From Leptodesmis sichuanensis A121 (GTDB lineage Bacteria; Cyanobacteriota; Cyanobacteriia; Leptolyngbyales; Leptolyngbyaceae): 64,000 bases of DNA. Below, one piece after another: positions 16,910-25,252 of this stretch. Within the stretch, counting starts at the first letter, position 1. Every line of letters begins with the position of its first letter. A program made the translations under genes and the position numbers. Below the pieces are notes generated by a model. That model was not told the DNA's origin. It made no database searches and was given only the letters and a program-made list of their open reading frames with translations. The stretch covers positions 5,022,001 to 5,086,000 of the forward strand of contig NZ_CP075171.1 in assembly GCF_021379005.1 (NCBI RefSeq), in the 5' to 3' direction.

Positions 16910-18307
16910 ATGTCATCTACTGCCGAACTTTCGAACTATTTAGATCAGGCGCGACAGTGGCGATCGCAACCTGGATACCTGTCTGAGAGTGGCTCTAACT
17001 TCGAATCTGTTCATGTGCTGTTGGGGCGTTTTCTGGCAGATCGGCATTCCCCTGACCCGTTGCCGGATCAATCTCTCTTAGAGGAGAATCCTCAGTTTCA
17101 GTGGGGACAGGGCAGCCCCCTGGAGAAAGTCATCCACTCTCAGGCTGAGCTAGAACAGTTAATGCTGCAACCCCGCCTTTTTCGTGAAGCCATTGCCATC
17201 ATCGAACCCTGGGAACATGTCGGCTATAACCCCCTGGGGGAGCACGTCCGGGCTTCTGCCAATGTCGCCTTTATCGCCCAAAAAGTGGCTGACTGCGATT
17301 CTCTGCTGTTTCCCCTCTGGTCTTCCGGGATTCTGAATCTGGAGCAACTCATCCCGATCATTTCTGCCGGCATTGCCGTTGTCGTAGAAGGTGGAGATCC
17401 CTCGGTGCGGGATGCAACCACCTTTGCTGATGGCAAAGCCTCCCTGGAAGATCTCCATCGGTTTACTGAACAACTGCTGCTGTCCCGCTCTCCCACCAGT
17501 GCTCCGGCGATTTTTATTTGTCTGGGGCATCAACTGGCAGCACAGGCTCACATCCGCTTGATTCAGCAGGCCGTTGACCAGGTACTGGGTATGAACACCC
17601 TGGAGCGAGATCAAAATGGCAAAGCCCTCTCTGCCCTGAAAACGGTCTGTCGTCAGATTCAGCAGGTGGGCGAATCATTGCCCGTGGAGAAGAAAACCGG
17701 ACACCGCATCGCCGATACCTGGCACCACCCAGAGTTTGCTGTCGGTCCAAATGAGCATAAGGAAGTGGGGCATCGGCAGTTGCTCCATTATCAGTCTCCC
17801 GATTATCTCACCTCCGCCATCCCCCAGGCACTGATTACCGCCCATGAGGTCACCGCCGATGAGTTTGAAGGGGTGATTGACACCGCCATTGAGTACGAAC
17901 ATGAACTGAATATTGCCATGTTCCACTCTGACGAGGTAAACGAAGAAGCAATGTTGCTGGCGAACTGGGCCTATCGACTGCTGCACGACACCGTTATTCC
18001 CCATCGGGCGGTGCTGGCTGGCAGTTCCCTCTCCTGGCTGATGCAGTTGCCCTATGCGATCGAAATTCTCTGTTCTACCGCTCTGGATAATGGCGAGGTT
18101 GTAACGGAATGTTCAGCCACCTGCATCATTTACAAAGACTTTGAAACCAAACAGATTCGTCGTTCCTTTACCTGTCAGTTTCATCCCGAACTGCTGGCAG
18201 ACTTACGAGTCATTGGTCGGCGCCAGCCGCCTTCCTACCAGCAGCTTAAGCAAGACGATGGCGCACGATTGTTTGCCCGTCTACTCTACGCTGGTATGCA
18301 AGAGTAG
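16910..18307 (+). CDS. Unnamed protein with a class I glutamine amidotransferase-like triad
   Basis: I do not recognise the family by name. The second half contains PAIFICLGHQLAAQAHIR, matching the G-x-C-x-G-H-Q nucleophile elbow of class I amidotransferases (Cys about residue 204), and FTCQFHPELLADL, matching the His-x-Glu of the triad (about residues 425-427). The roughly 200 residues before it have no clear motif; they contain LLFPLWSSGILNLEQLIP and VVVEGGDPSVRDATTFA. The 220-residue separation of Cys and His is longer than usual (about 85-100), so an insertion or different fold is likely. I prefer the ATG at 16910, because AAGAGG lies six bases before it; the ATG at 16904 has no room for a ribosome site. 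Confidence 0.65.
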   Translation: MSSTAELSNYLDQARQWRSQPGYLSESGSNFESVHVLLGRFLADRHSPDPLPDQSLLEENPQFQWGQGSPLEKVIHSQAELEQLMLQPRLFREAIAIIEPWEHVGYNPLGEHVRASANVAFIAQKVADCDSLLFPLWSSGILNLEQLIPIISAGIAVVVEGGDPSVRDATTFADGKASLEDLHRFTEQLLLSRSPTSAPAIFICLGHQLAAQAHIRLIQQAVDQVLGMNTLERDQNGKALSALKTVCRQIQQVGESLPVEKKTGHRIADTWHHPEFAVGPNEHKEVGHRQLLHYQSPDYLTSAIPQALITAHEVTADEFEGVIDTAIEYEHELNIAMFHSDEVNEEAMLLANWAYRLLHDTVIPHRAVLAGSSLSWLMQLPYAIEILCSTALDNGEVVTECSATCIIYKDFETKQIRRSFTCQFHPELLADLRVIGRRQPPSYQQLKQDDGARLFARLLYAGMQE

Positions 18308-18350
18308 GGTCTTGGTTGCAACCCTTTGCTCGGCCTGCACTGGTTAGAAT

Positions 18351-19937
18351 TCACTTCGGCACAACTTCTAGCTGGGTCTGAGGGTTTTGGGTAAGCTGGT
18401 GATGATCAAAGGCGGCTTTGAGCTTGCTCCGTAACAGCCGTTGGACATGGAGGTGTTTACCAGGTTTTACCCGTGTCATGGTACGAATCACCAGATTGTC
18501 AGCCTCAAAGCTTTCCAGCCCTTCAATTTGAGTCGCTTCTAGAACCTCTAAACATTGACTCTGAAGGTGCTCACCAACCTTATTGATCAATTGATAGACC
18601 TGCTCCAGTTCTACTCCTGAAGGAACCGGAACATCGACTTTGGCATAAGAATAGTGTTTCGAGTAGTTGACAATCGAGCCAATCTCGCCATTACGGATAA
18701 TCTGCAACTGGCCATCGGGATGACGAATGTGAGTCGTTCGCAGTTCGATCGCCTCGACTGTTCCTTCGACCACTCGTTCTTCTTCTTTCCCGGCCTTAAT
18801 GTAATCGCCGACCAGATAGTAGTTTTCAAACAGAATAAAGAATCCACAAACAATGTCGTTGATTAGGTTTTGTGCCCCAAAGCCGACTGCCAGCCCCACA
18901 ATACCAGCCCCCGCCAAAATCGGAGCCGGATTAATGCCAACCAGATGCAGCACCAGAATCGCACCCACAAAATAGGTCACGTATTTTAAGACGCTTTTGA
19001 AGAGGGGAATAATGGTGAGGCGACGCTGCCGCTGTAAATCGGTCAGATGATCCGTTTTGAGGACTAAATCTTCCAGAATAATGTTGAAGATTTCTATGAC
19101 CACGCCACATAAAAAATAGAGTCCAATAATTTGAACAATTTCATCTGCGTAGGTTGTAATCCAGGCGATGGAGTCGATATCCTGAATCACCAAAGTGGCG
19201 ATCGCAACATACAAAATATATTCCAGCGCCTTTTTCAAAGCTGGTACTAAGTGACGAAATCGCTCGTAATGACGCAACACATTGTCAGGGCTGGAATATC
19301 GCAGACTTAAGGCATCGAGAGTATCGATCATGACCGACAGCAGCTTGATCATTAACCGTCCTAGAGAAATTGCCAGATACGCTTTGAGAGCAACGCTGAG
19401 ATATTTAATGAGAATATCGGGTACGTGTAGAAAATCGCCACAAAGAATCAACGTCAGCAACCAGATGCCATTGGCTGTAACCTTCTTGAGGGTGCTGAAA
19501 AATACTTGAACGCTTTCGTCGTTAGCGGTGATTTGGTCTGAATTTTGAGCCACTACACAGGCCCGATCCAACGCTTTCAGCAGATAGGGCAGGCTGAGTT
19601 TGACCAGTAGTAACAGGCTAATAGACTGGAACAGGGCGATCGCCAGCGCAATCCAAAACTTGCGGGGAATGCTGGCTAGTAGATTCAGATAAAAGTCCAG
19701 GACACTTGTACCCTGGAAAATCAGGACCCCGTTTACCCCAATCACCAGCACACACAGAGTAATGCAGGCAACTAACAACATCACACTGGCATTCTGCCGG
19801 ACGTTGGTTATCTTAGAGGCGTGATGCTGAAACCAGGTTGCTGCCAGAACCTTGGTGCTGAACTGAACCAAGCCGTTCAGCAATACAAAGCTAGCGATAA
19901 TCCCGGCAATTCCTGCAACGGTAACAACGATGTTCAC
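18351..19937 (-). CDS. MscS family mechanosensitive ion channel
   Basis: The 528-residue membrane protein has at least six hydrophobic segments. The MscS core starts about residue 320 with the pore helix ILAGAGIVGLAVGFGAQNLI, rich in Gly and Ala as in MscS TM3. The beta-domain segment 'YYLVGDYIKAG' and TVEAIELRTTHIRHPDGQL follow. It should open under membrane tension and release solutes. The long N-terminal membrane extension places it among larger MscS-like proteins. It is convergent with the amidotransferase-like gene. Confidence 0.88.
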   Translation of the reverse strand: MNIVVTVAGIAGIIASFVLLNGLVQFSTKVLAATWFQHHASKITNVRQNASVMLLVACITLCVLVIGVNGVLIFQGTSVLDFYLNLLASIPRKFWIALAIALFQSISLLLLVKLSLPYLLKALDRACVVAQNSDQITANDESVQVFFSTLKKVTANGIWLLTLILCGDFLHVPDILIKYLSVALKAYLAISLGRLMIKLLSVMIDTLDALSLRYSSPDNVLRHYERFRHLVPALKKALEYILYVAIATLVIQDIDSIAWITTYADEIVQIIGLYFLCGVVIEIFNIILEDLVLKTDHLTDLQRQRRLTIIPLFKSVLKYVTYFVGAILVLHLVGINPAPILAGAGIVGLAVGFGAQNLINDIVCGFFILFENYYLVGDYIKAGKEEERVVEGTVEAIELRTTHIRHPDGQLQIIRNGEIGSIVNYSKHYSYAKVDVPVPSGVELEQVYQLINKVGEHLQSQCLEVLEATQIEGLESFEADNLVIRTMTRVKPGKHLHVQRLLRSKLKAAFDHHQLTQNPQTQLEVVPK

Positions 19938-20134
19938 AGCAACTCTACAACTTCCGAAACTCAGCTTTTTCTCGAGCTAAAACAAGCGATGACATTGAAT
20001 TGTAGCAGAAGCAGGTTTTTTGATTTGCTTGCAAATAGCAGAAATGGGTACACAGAACATTTTTACTGTGGCAACATTCGGTGCTGTGCGATACTCTTTT
20101 GGTGGTGTTTGCATAGACCGGAAGGGGAGTACGT

Positions 20135-20410
20135 ATGTCCTACGAAGTTGCTCAACAGATTCTCGATCAACTCGCGATCGCAACGGAACTCTTCACAGTT
20201 GGTTATCTCGGCATTAATTTTACGATTTATGCCTGGAAGCGCAGTGCTTTCCCCAACACTGAAAAACTCGCCAGTCCCTTGTCGCTGCCCCAACCTGCAG
20301 AGCCAGAACCCCTGGCTATTCCTCAACCTGCGGTCAAAGAGCGAGAAGCGATCGCCATCCCTCTACCAGAAGTCGAACCTTTAGCCATTGCCCAACCTGA
20401 GACTGAATAG
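20135..20410 (+). CDS. Small Pro-rich hypothetical protein
   Basis: The 91-residue frame starts with ATG behind a strong Shine-Dalgarno (GGAAGGGGAG, six bases away). The N-terminal half, ATELFTVGYLGINFTIYAW, could be a single membrane helix. The C-terminal half is a degenerate Pro/Ala/Glu repeat of units such as EPLAIPQP, EAIAIPLP and EPLAIAQP, suggesting an extended linker or periplasmic tail. I know no family for it. It stops about 50 bp before the cysH stop on the opposite strand and lies across a spacer from the MscS gene. Confidence rests mainly on the ribosome site and the composition. Confidence 0.55.
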   Translation: MSYEVAQQILDQLAIATELFTVGYLGINFTIYAWKRSAFPNTEKLASPLSLPQPAEPEPLAIPQPAVKEREAIAIPLPEVEPLAIAQPETE

Positions 20411-20459
20411 AGGCACAACGGTGATGCTGGCCTATTTCCATGCTGCGCCACCATCCGGC

Positions 20460-21140
20460 TCATTCCGTTTCCCCAGGCTGAATAGGAGTCGTTAACGGTT
20501 CATCGCCAATACTAGAATAGCCCTGGTCATACAATGGGTTGTAAATCACGTCATGTTCAAAGACGTAAGCCCAGGTTTCCTTGCGAGTCCAATTCGCCAG
20601 AGGATTCACCTGCAAACGCTGCTCTGCATCCACCTCAAAGATGGGCATTTCAGTACGAGTCTCAGCCTGCTCGCGGCGACGACCTGTAATCCAGGCGATC
20701 GTTCCCAACTCCCTTAACCCGCGTTGTAGCGGCTCCACTTTGGTCAAGTGATGAAATTTAGTCACGTCCTTATCCCACAGAGCTTCCCCATATTTCGTGG
20801 CAAAGGCTTTGCGACTATTGACCCCCTTAATTTTGTAGACCTTGAGATTCAGGTGATATAGTTCCCTGGCATGGGCCACCAGTTCGATCGTTTGTGGAAA
20901 GTGATGCAGCGTATCGAGAAACAGCACAGGTACTGGATGTTCAGGCTGTAGCTCCCGATAAAGTAAATCCGTAATCAGCATATCGTCCACACTAAAGGCA
21001 CTGGCCTGCACCAGTCCTTCAGGAACATTGGTAACACACCAGGCCAGAATATCTTTGGGATGGAGCTTTTCAAATTTCTGGTTGAGCTTTTTCAGGTCAA
21101 GAGACGCTGGCTGGAGCAAAGGGCGGGCAGATCGGGTCAT
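20460..21140 (-). CDS. cysH: Phosphoadenylyl-sulfate reductase (CysH), C-terminus truncated
   Basis: The 226-residue product matches PAPS reductase, which reduces PAPS to sulfite with thioredoxin. Present are SAFSVDDMLITDLLY, VPVLFLDTLHHFPQT, 'KVEPLQRGL', WITGRRREQAETR and 'VNPLANWTRKETWAYV'. There is no Cys-Cys pair before KVEPL, so it is the PAPS type without an iron-sulfur cluster. The frame stops right after PIQPGETE, where the family continues ERAGRW and ends in ECGLH with the catalytic Cys. Downstream of the TGA the same frame still reads AGWWRS and EIGQH, so the tail seems to have decayed. The enzyme is probably inactive unless rescued. Confidence 0.85.
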   Translation of the reverse strand: MTRSARPLLQPASLDLKKLNQKFEKLHPKDILAWCVTNVPEGLVQASAFSVDDMLITDLLYRELQPEHPVPVLFLDTLHHFPQTIELVAHARELYHLNLKVYKIKGVNSRKAFATKYGEALWDKDVTKFHHLTKVEPLQRGLRELGTIAWITGRRREQAETRTEMPIFEVDAEQRLQVNPLANWTRKETWAYVFEHDVIYNPLYDQGYSSIGDEPLTTPIQPGETE

Positions 21141-21314
21141 CGTTAATGTGCGGTTGTGGCTCTCGTCAGTAATTTTAAATTACCCAGGGGGCGCTCTCCC
21201 AGGCTATGTGACTCAGGTTAGAAATTTGCCAGTCGGCGGGAAGACAGCGGGTGGGAGCAGTGGACACCGGGCGATTATGCCTTTAGAATTCAAGACTTAA
21301 AACTTAAAACTTTT

Positions 21315-21385
21315 AAACCAAGTCCAGCGAGAGAACGATCGTTTTCCGATCAGAGAAAATACGTTCTGGACTTGGACAAGGTTTA
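21315..21385. repeat. Imperfect inverted repeat element, copy 2 (71 bp)
   Basis: Same element as at 16329-16400. It starts AAACCAAGTCCAGCGAGAGA and ends TTCTGGACTTGGACAAGGTT, with a one-base deletion and a few substitutions in the middle (AAAATACG). It lies in the spacer between cysH and the glutaredoxin-like gene and is embedded in 'aacttttaaac' AT-rich blocks. Confidence 0.85.
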
Positions 21386-21432
21386 AATCTCAACTCTTAA
21401 TTCTCAACTTTTAACTCCTACCCCCTCCTCCC

Positions 21433-21738
21433 ATGCGGTTAATTCTCTACAGCAAACCGGGCTGCCACCTCTGTGAAGGCTTGCAGGAAAAGTTGGAGCA
21501 AATCCAAACCTTAAAATTCGACCTGGAAGTTCGCGATATTACCACCCGCGAGGATTGGTTCCAGCAATACCAGTACGAAATCCCCGTATTATTTCTGGAA
21601 ATAGGCCATGAAGCTCAAGACACGGGCCAGGAAACCAATTATGCCCTCATTCCCCTTCCCCGTCCTTCCCCCCGATCGTCCGTTCCTCAGTTGGAGCGTC
21701 TGCTACAGAAATATTTACACCCTGATCCCCAAGAATAG
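21433..21738 (+). CDS. Glutaredoxin-like family protein (DUF836-type)
   Basis: The 101-residue protein has a thioredoxin-fold start, LILYSKPGCHLCEGLQEKLE, with a C-x-x-C redox motif (CHLC). It continues with VRDITTREDWFQQYQYEIPV, where the cis-Pro segment 'IPVLFLE' matches. This is the short cyanobacterial glutaredoxin-like family. The role is thiol-disulfide exchange, partner unknown. It starts 27 bp before murE on the same strand, possibly as one unit. Confidence 0.85.
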   Translation: MRLILYSKPGCHLCEGLQEKLEQIQTLKFDLEVRDITTREDWFQQYQYEIPVLFLEIGHEAQDTGQETNYALIPLPRPSPRSSVPQLERLLQKYLHPDPQE

Positions 21739-21764
21739 AAGTGCAGTTGTGAGGAGATACTGAC

Positions 21765-23273
21765 ATGAAGTTGCGCGAATTACTGGCTACGGTTTCGACT
21801 ATCACTCCTCCGGCAGAGCATCCGGCTTTGGATCTGGAGGTCAAAGGATTATCGACCAATTCTCTGGCCTGTCAGCCGGGGGATGTGTTTATCGGGATGC
21901 CGGGAACCCGGGTAGATGGAGGGGAATTTTGGTCAGGAGCGATCGCGTCCGGGGCGATCGCGGCAGTCATTTCCCAGCAGGCGGCCAGTAAAGCATTCAA
22001 TCATCCGCCTGAAGCCTCCACCCCGGCTTGCCTCCTGGCCGCAGAGGATATGGTGCAGACCTGTGCCCAGTTAGCCACTGCCTTCTATGGTCATCCGGCC
22101 CAACGACTAAAACTGGTGGGTGTGACAGGCACTAACGGCAAGACAACCACAACCCATTTGATTGAATTTTTGTTGAATCGGGTACAGCAGCCAACGGCCT
22201 TACTGGGAACGCTGTACACTCGCTGGCCGGGATTTCAGCAAACAGCAGTACATACCACACCTTTTGCGGTGGAACTGCAACGGCAACTGGCAGAGGCGAT
22301 CGCAGCAGGCTGTAAATATGGGGTGATGGAAGTCAGTTCCCATGCGCTGGCTCAGGGACGGGTATTAGGGTGTGCCTTTGCAGTAGGCGTATTCACCAAC
22401 CTGACCCAGGATCATCTGGACTTCCATCGCGATATGGATGACTACTTCGCGGCCAAAGCGCTGCTATTCAGTCCCAACTATTTAACTGGACGGGCGATCG
22501 TCAATCAGGATGATCCTTACGGTCAGCGGTTGATTACTCAAATATCCGGCGATCGCTTGTGGACTTACAGCACTCAGGATGCCAGCGCTGATTTGTGGAC
22601 AGGGGATTTAACCTATGGGCCAGCCAGCGTTAGCGGCACACTGCATACGCCTCACGGGGAAGCTCCCTTTGTGTCTCCACTGGTCGGTCAATTCAACCTT
22701 GCCAATCTGCTGGCGGCTGTCGGTGCCGCCTTACATCTGGGGATTGACCTGGACACGATCGTCGCTGCTTTGCCAGAATTTGCTGGAGTGCCGGGACGGA
22801 TGGAACAGGTTTCGATCTCGCCGCAGCAGGAGATTAGCGTGATTGTGGATTACGCCCACACCCCCGATAGCCTGGAAAACCTGCTGCGAGCCGCCCGTCC
22901 CTTCATCCCCGGAAAGATGATTTGTGTATTTGGCTGTGGCGGCGATCGCGATCGCACCAAACGTCCGCAAATGGGACGAATTGCCGCTGATCTGGCGGAT
23001 GTCGTCTATGTCACGTCGGATAATCCCCGGACGGAGAATCCCCAGCAGATTCTGGATGATATCCTGGCTGGCATTCCAGAGGCGGTGCATCCACATGTGA
23101 TTTGCGATCGTGCGGCAGCCATTCGGGAAGCGATTCTCACGGCTCAGCCCGGTGATGGAGTGTTAATTGCCGGAAAAGGGCACGAAGACTATCAGATCCT
23201 GGGAACGGAGAAGATTCACTTTGACGATCGGGAGCAGGCGCGGGAGGCGTTGGCAAGGAGGGAGATGGGGTAA
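21765..23273 (+). CDS. murE: UDP-N-acetylmuramoyl-tripeptide ligase, meso-diaminopimelate type
   Basis: The 502-residue cytoplasmic ligase adds the third residue to the peptidoglycan stem peptide. The ATP loop is VGVTGTNGKTTTTHLIEFLL about residue 120. MEVSSHALAQGRV and 'NLTQDHLDFHRDMDDYF' are the central-domain motifs, and the latter includes the carbamylated-Lys neighbourhood. The C-terminal DNPRTENPQQIL is the DNPR-type specificity motif expected for meso-diaminopimelate. Length is typical. It is preceded by AGGAG. Confidence 0.95.
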   Translation: MKLRELLATVSTITPPAEHPALDLEVKGLSTNSLACQPGDVFIGMPGTRVDGGEFWSGAIASGAIAAVISQQAASKAFNHPPEASTPACLLAAEDMVQTCAQLATAFYGHPAQRLKLVGVTGTNGKTTTTHLIEFLLNRVQQPTALLGTLYTRWPGFQQTAVHTTPFAVELQRQLAEAIAAGCKYGVMEVSSHALAQGRVLGCAFAVGVFTNLTQDHLDFHRDMDDYFAAKALLFSPNYLTGRAIVNQDDPYGQRLITQISGDRLWTYSTQDASADLWTGDLTYGPASVSGTLHTPHGEAPFVSPLVGQFNLANLLAAVGAALHLGIDLDTIVAALPEFAGVPGRMEQVSISPQQEISVIVDYAHTPDSLENLLRAARPFIPGKMICVFGCGGDRDRTKRPQMGRIAADLADVVYVTSDNPRTENPQQILDDILAGIPEAVHPHVICDRAAAIREAILTAQPGDGVLIAGKGHEDYQILGTEKIHFDDREQAREALARREMG

Positions 23274-23422
23274 GGAGTGGAGGGGTAGACGATGGAAGTC
23301 GCAGCTACAACTCATCATCCATAATTCATAACTCATAATTCTCCATTGGAAGTTCTTGCTAAGATCGCCCTAATACCTGAGGGTTGCTTTCGCGTGCCAA
23401 AAATCTGTTTCTCTCCACTGCT

Positions 23423-25078
23423 ATGACTTCCACTTCCACGTCCGATGTATCGTTATATGAACTTGCTCTGCATCAGGAACCGCCTCCCAGGACGCTCCAG
23501 ATCACCCCAACAACGCTCAAATCCATGAGTGATTCCCTGCTTCAGGTGATGATCGATCAGAAAATTTCCGCCATTGTTTGGGCCAAGCTCCCCCGAGGAG
23601 AGGTTTGGAAAGAAGAACTGGAGCGCTATGCCAGACTGGAGGGAATTCCCAAAGCCATTTACAGTTTTACAACCCATCGGGAAGAAATAGAGGAGACGAT
23701 CGCGGCTCATCCTCTGGCAGACCACGCTCCATCTGAAAGCGCGGCGATCGTGACCGGGGAGACAGGCCCACTGACCAATCACCCCAGGAACGGTCAAACT
23801 GAGGTCGTCTCAGACTCAACACCGATTTTTTCCGTACAGTTGCCACTCGATAGCACCCTGCGCCGGGAGTACTTTTTAATCGTCTGGTCGCCCTCCTTTC
23901 AGGCAGGGTTATTTGTCCACCGACCCCGGAGTGCTCAGCAGGTCAAACTTTCAGAGATGACCACAGCCTCCCTGGATCTCCTATCAAGTTATGGCCAAAT
24001 GTCCCAACTCCTGGAATCAACAACCCAGGAGCGTAAACAGTTGTTAATGGCAATCTACTCCTTTGAGCCGGAGTTGATTCAGCGATCGCGACAGGGACTG
24101 GAACAGTTGATGGCTGAACTGCAGCCCGTCGTCCTGCCCCAATCTACAGCCTCGGCCTCTACAGTTTCTCCAACAGCCGCAGATTTAGTCCAGCAGTGGC
24201 AAAGACTGATGGCAGAAGGGGGATCCGGTTCTACCCAACTGGCCACCATTGGCAACTTGTTCGCTAAACATCTGCAACTCCAGGAAGAATTGTCTGTGCG
24301 CAGTTCCACCTATCGGAAACAGGCAGAACAGGCAGAATCCTTGCGCCTGCAAAATGACGAATTAATGCATACCATCCGGCTGAAGGATGAGTTTCTCAGC
24401 AATGTAGGTCAGGAACTGCGCACCCCTCTCACCACCATCAAAACGGCACTCTCACTTTTGGCTTCTCCCACCCTCAAGCCTCCCCAACGGCAGCGATATA
24501 TGGATCTGATTGCCAAGGAGTGCGATCGCCAGAGTTCTCTGATTACCAGCCTGCTGGATCTGGTGCATTTAGAGCGAGCCGTAGACCAGACTTCCCTCCC
24601 CCCTCTGCGCTTAAGCGATGTCGTACCTGGCGTGGTCAGCACCTACCAGCCCGTTGCCCAAGAAAAGGGAGTGCGGCTGGCCTATACCATTCCAGAAGGG
24701 CTTCCTCCCGTAGCCTGCATGACCAACTGGCTGAAGCAAATTGTGATTAATCTTTTGCACAATGGCATTAAATTTACTCCCCGCGGTGGCCAGGTTTGGG
24801 TACGGGCCAAGCAGCAGGGCGATTATGTGCAACTGGAAATTCGGGATACGGGCATTGGGATTGCTCCCAGCGAAATTCCCAAAATCTTCGATCGCTTTTA
24901 CCGGGTACGACAATCCACCGATGATTCCAGTGGTGCAGGCTTAGGACTGACGATCGTGCAGCAACTGCTGCTCCACTGTGGCGGTTCCATTTCTGTGAAA
25001 AGCAAATTAGGAGAAGGTTCTACCTTTAATGTGCTACTGCCAGTGTATCGGAATCCGGCGGAGCAGTCGATCGGGTAG
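23423..25078 (+). CDS. Histidine kinase-like protein with DICT-like sensor domain, phospho-acceptor His replaced by Gln
   Basis: The N-terminal region (SLYELALHQEPPPRTLQITP, KISAIVWAKLPRGEVWKEEL) resembles the DICT sensory domain. A helical linker leads to a HisKA-like dimerisation helix that reads FLSNVGQELRTPLTTIKTAL. The position normally His is Gln (codon 24410-24412). The ATPase domain looks complete, with IVINLLHNGIKFTP (N box), EIRDTGIGIAPSEIP (G1) and GAGLGLTIVQ (G2). It may be a kinase with another acceptor, a pseudokinase, or a scaffold. I prefer the ATG at 23423; an in-frame TTG is 39 bp upstream. Confidence 0.8.
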   Translation: MTSTSTSDVSLYELALHQEPPPRTLQITPTTLKSMSDSLLQVMIDQKISAIVWAKLPRGEVWKEELERYARLEGIPKAIYSFTTHREEIEETIAAHPLADHAPSESAAIVTGETGPLTNHPRNGQTEVVSDSTPIFSVQLPLDSTLRREYFLIVWSPSFQAGLFVHRPRSAQQVKLSEMTTASLDLLSSYGQMSQLLESTTQERKQLLMAIYSFEPELIQRSRQGLEQLMAELQPVVLPQSTASASTVSPTAADLVQQWQRLMAEGGSGSTQLATIGNLFAKHLQLQEELSVRSSTYRKQAEQAESLRLQNDELMHTIRLKDEFLSNVGQELRTPLTTIKTALSLLASPTLKPPQRQRYMDLIAKECDRQSSLITSLLDLVHLERAVDQTSLPPLRLSDVVPGVVSTYQPVAQEKGVRLAYTIPEGLPPVACMTNWLKQIVINLLHNGIKFTPRGGQVWVRAKQQGDYVQLEIRDTGIGIAPSEIPKIFDRFYRVRQSTDDSSGAGLGLTIVQQLLLHCGGSISVKSKLGEGSTFNVLLPVYRNPAEQSIG

Positions 25079-25080
25079 CT

Positions 25081-25152
25081 AAACCAAGTCCAGCGAGAGA
25101 ACGGTCGTTTTCCGATTAGAGAAACTCCGGCTCTGGCCTTGGACAAGGTTTA
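25081..25152. repeat. Imperfect inverted repeat element, copy 3 (72 bp)
   Basis: Same element as at 16329-16400 and 21315-21385. It starts AAACCAAGTCCAGCGAGAGA and ends CTGGCCTTGGACAAGGTTTA. It begins two bases after the stop codon of the kinase gene, so it could act as the terminator or 3' stabilising hairpin of that transcript. Confidence 0.85.
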
Positions 25153-25252
25153 ATTCAGAATGCGCTAAAATCTAAACTTTCTTTGATAAAGAAGTTACTT
25201 CGAGTTTTAATACCCTAAGTTCCACTGCTTGACAGGATTTGCAGAGTTTCCA

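Noticed and set aside
19821-20384. Plus-strand open frame across the MscS 5' end
   Set aside because: It overlaps the signal/membrane region of MscS and shows no family signal; the 91-residue frame with a strong ribosome site fits better.
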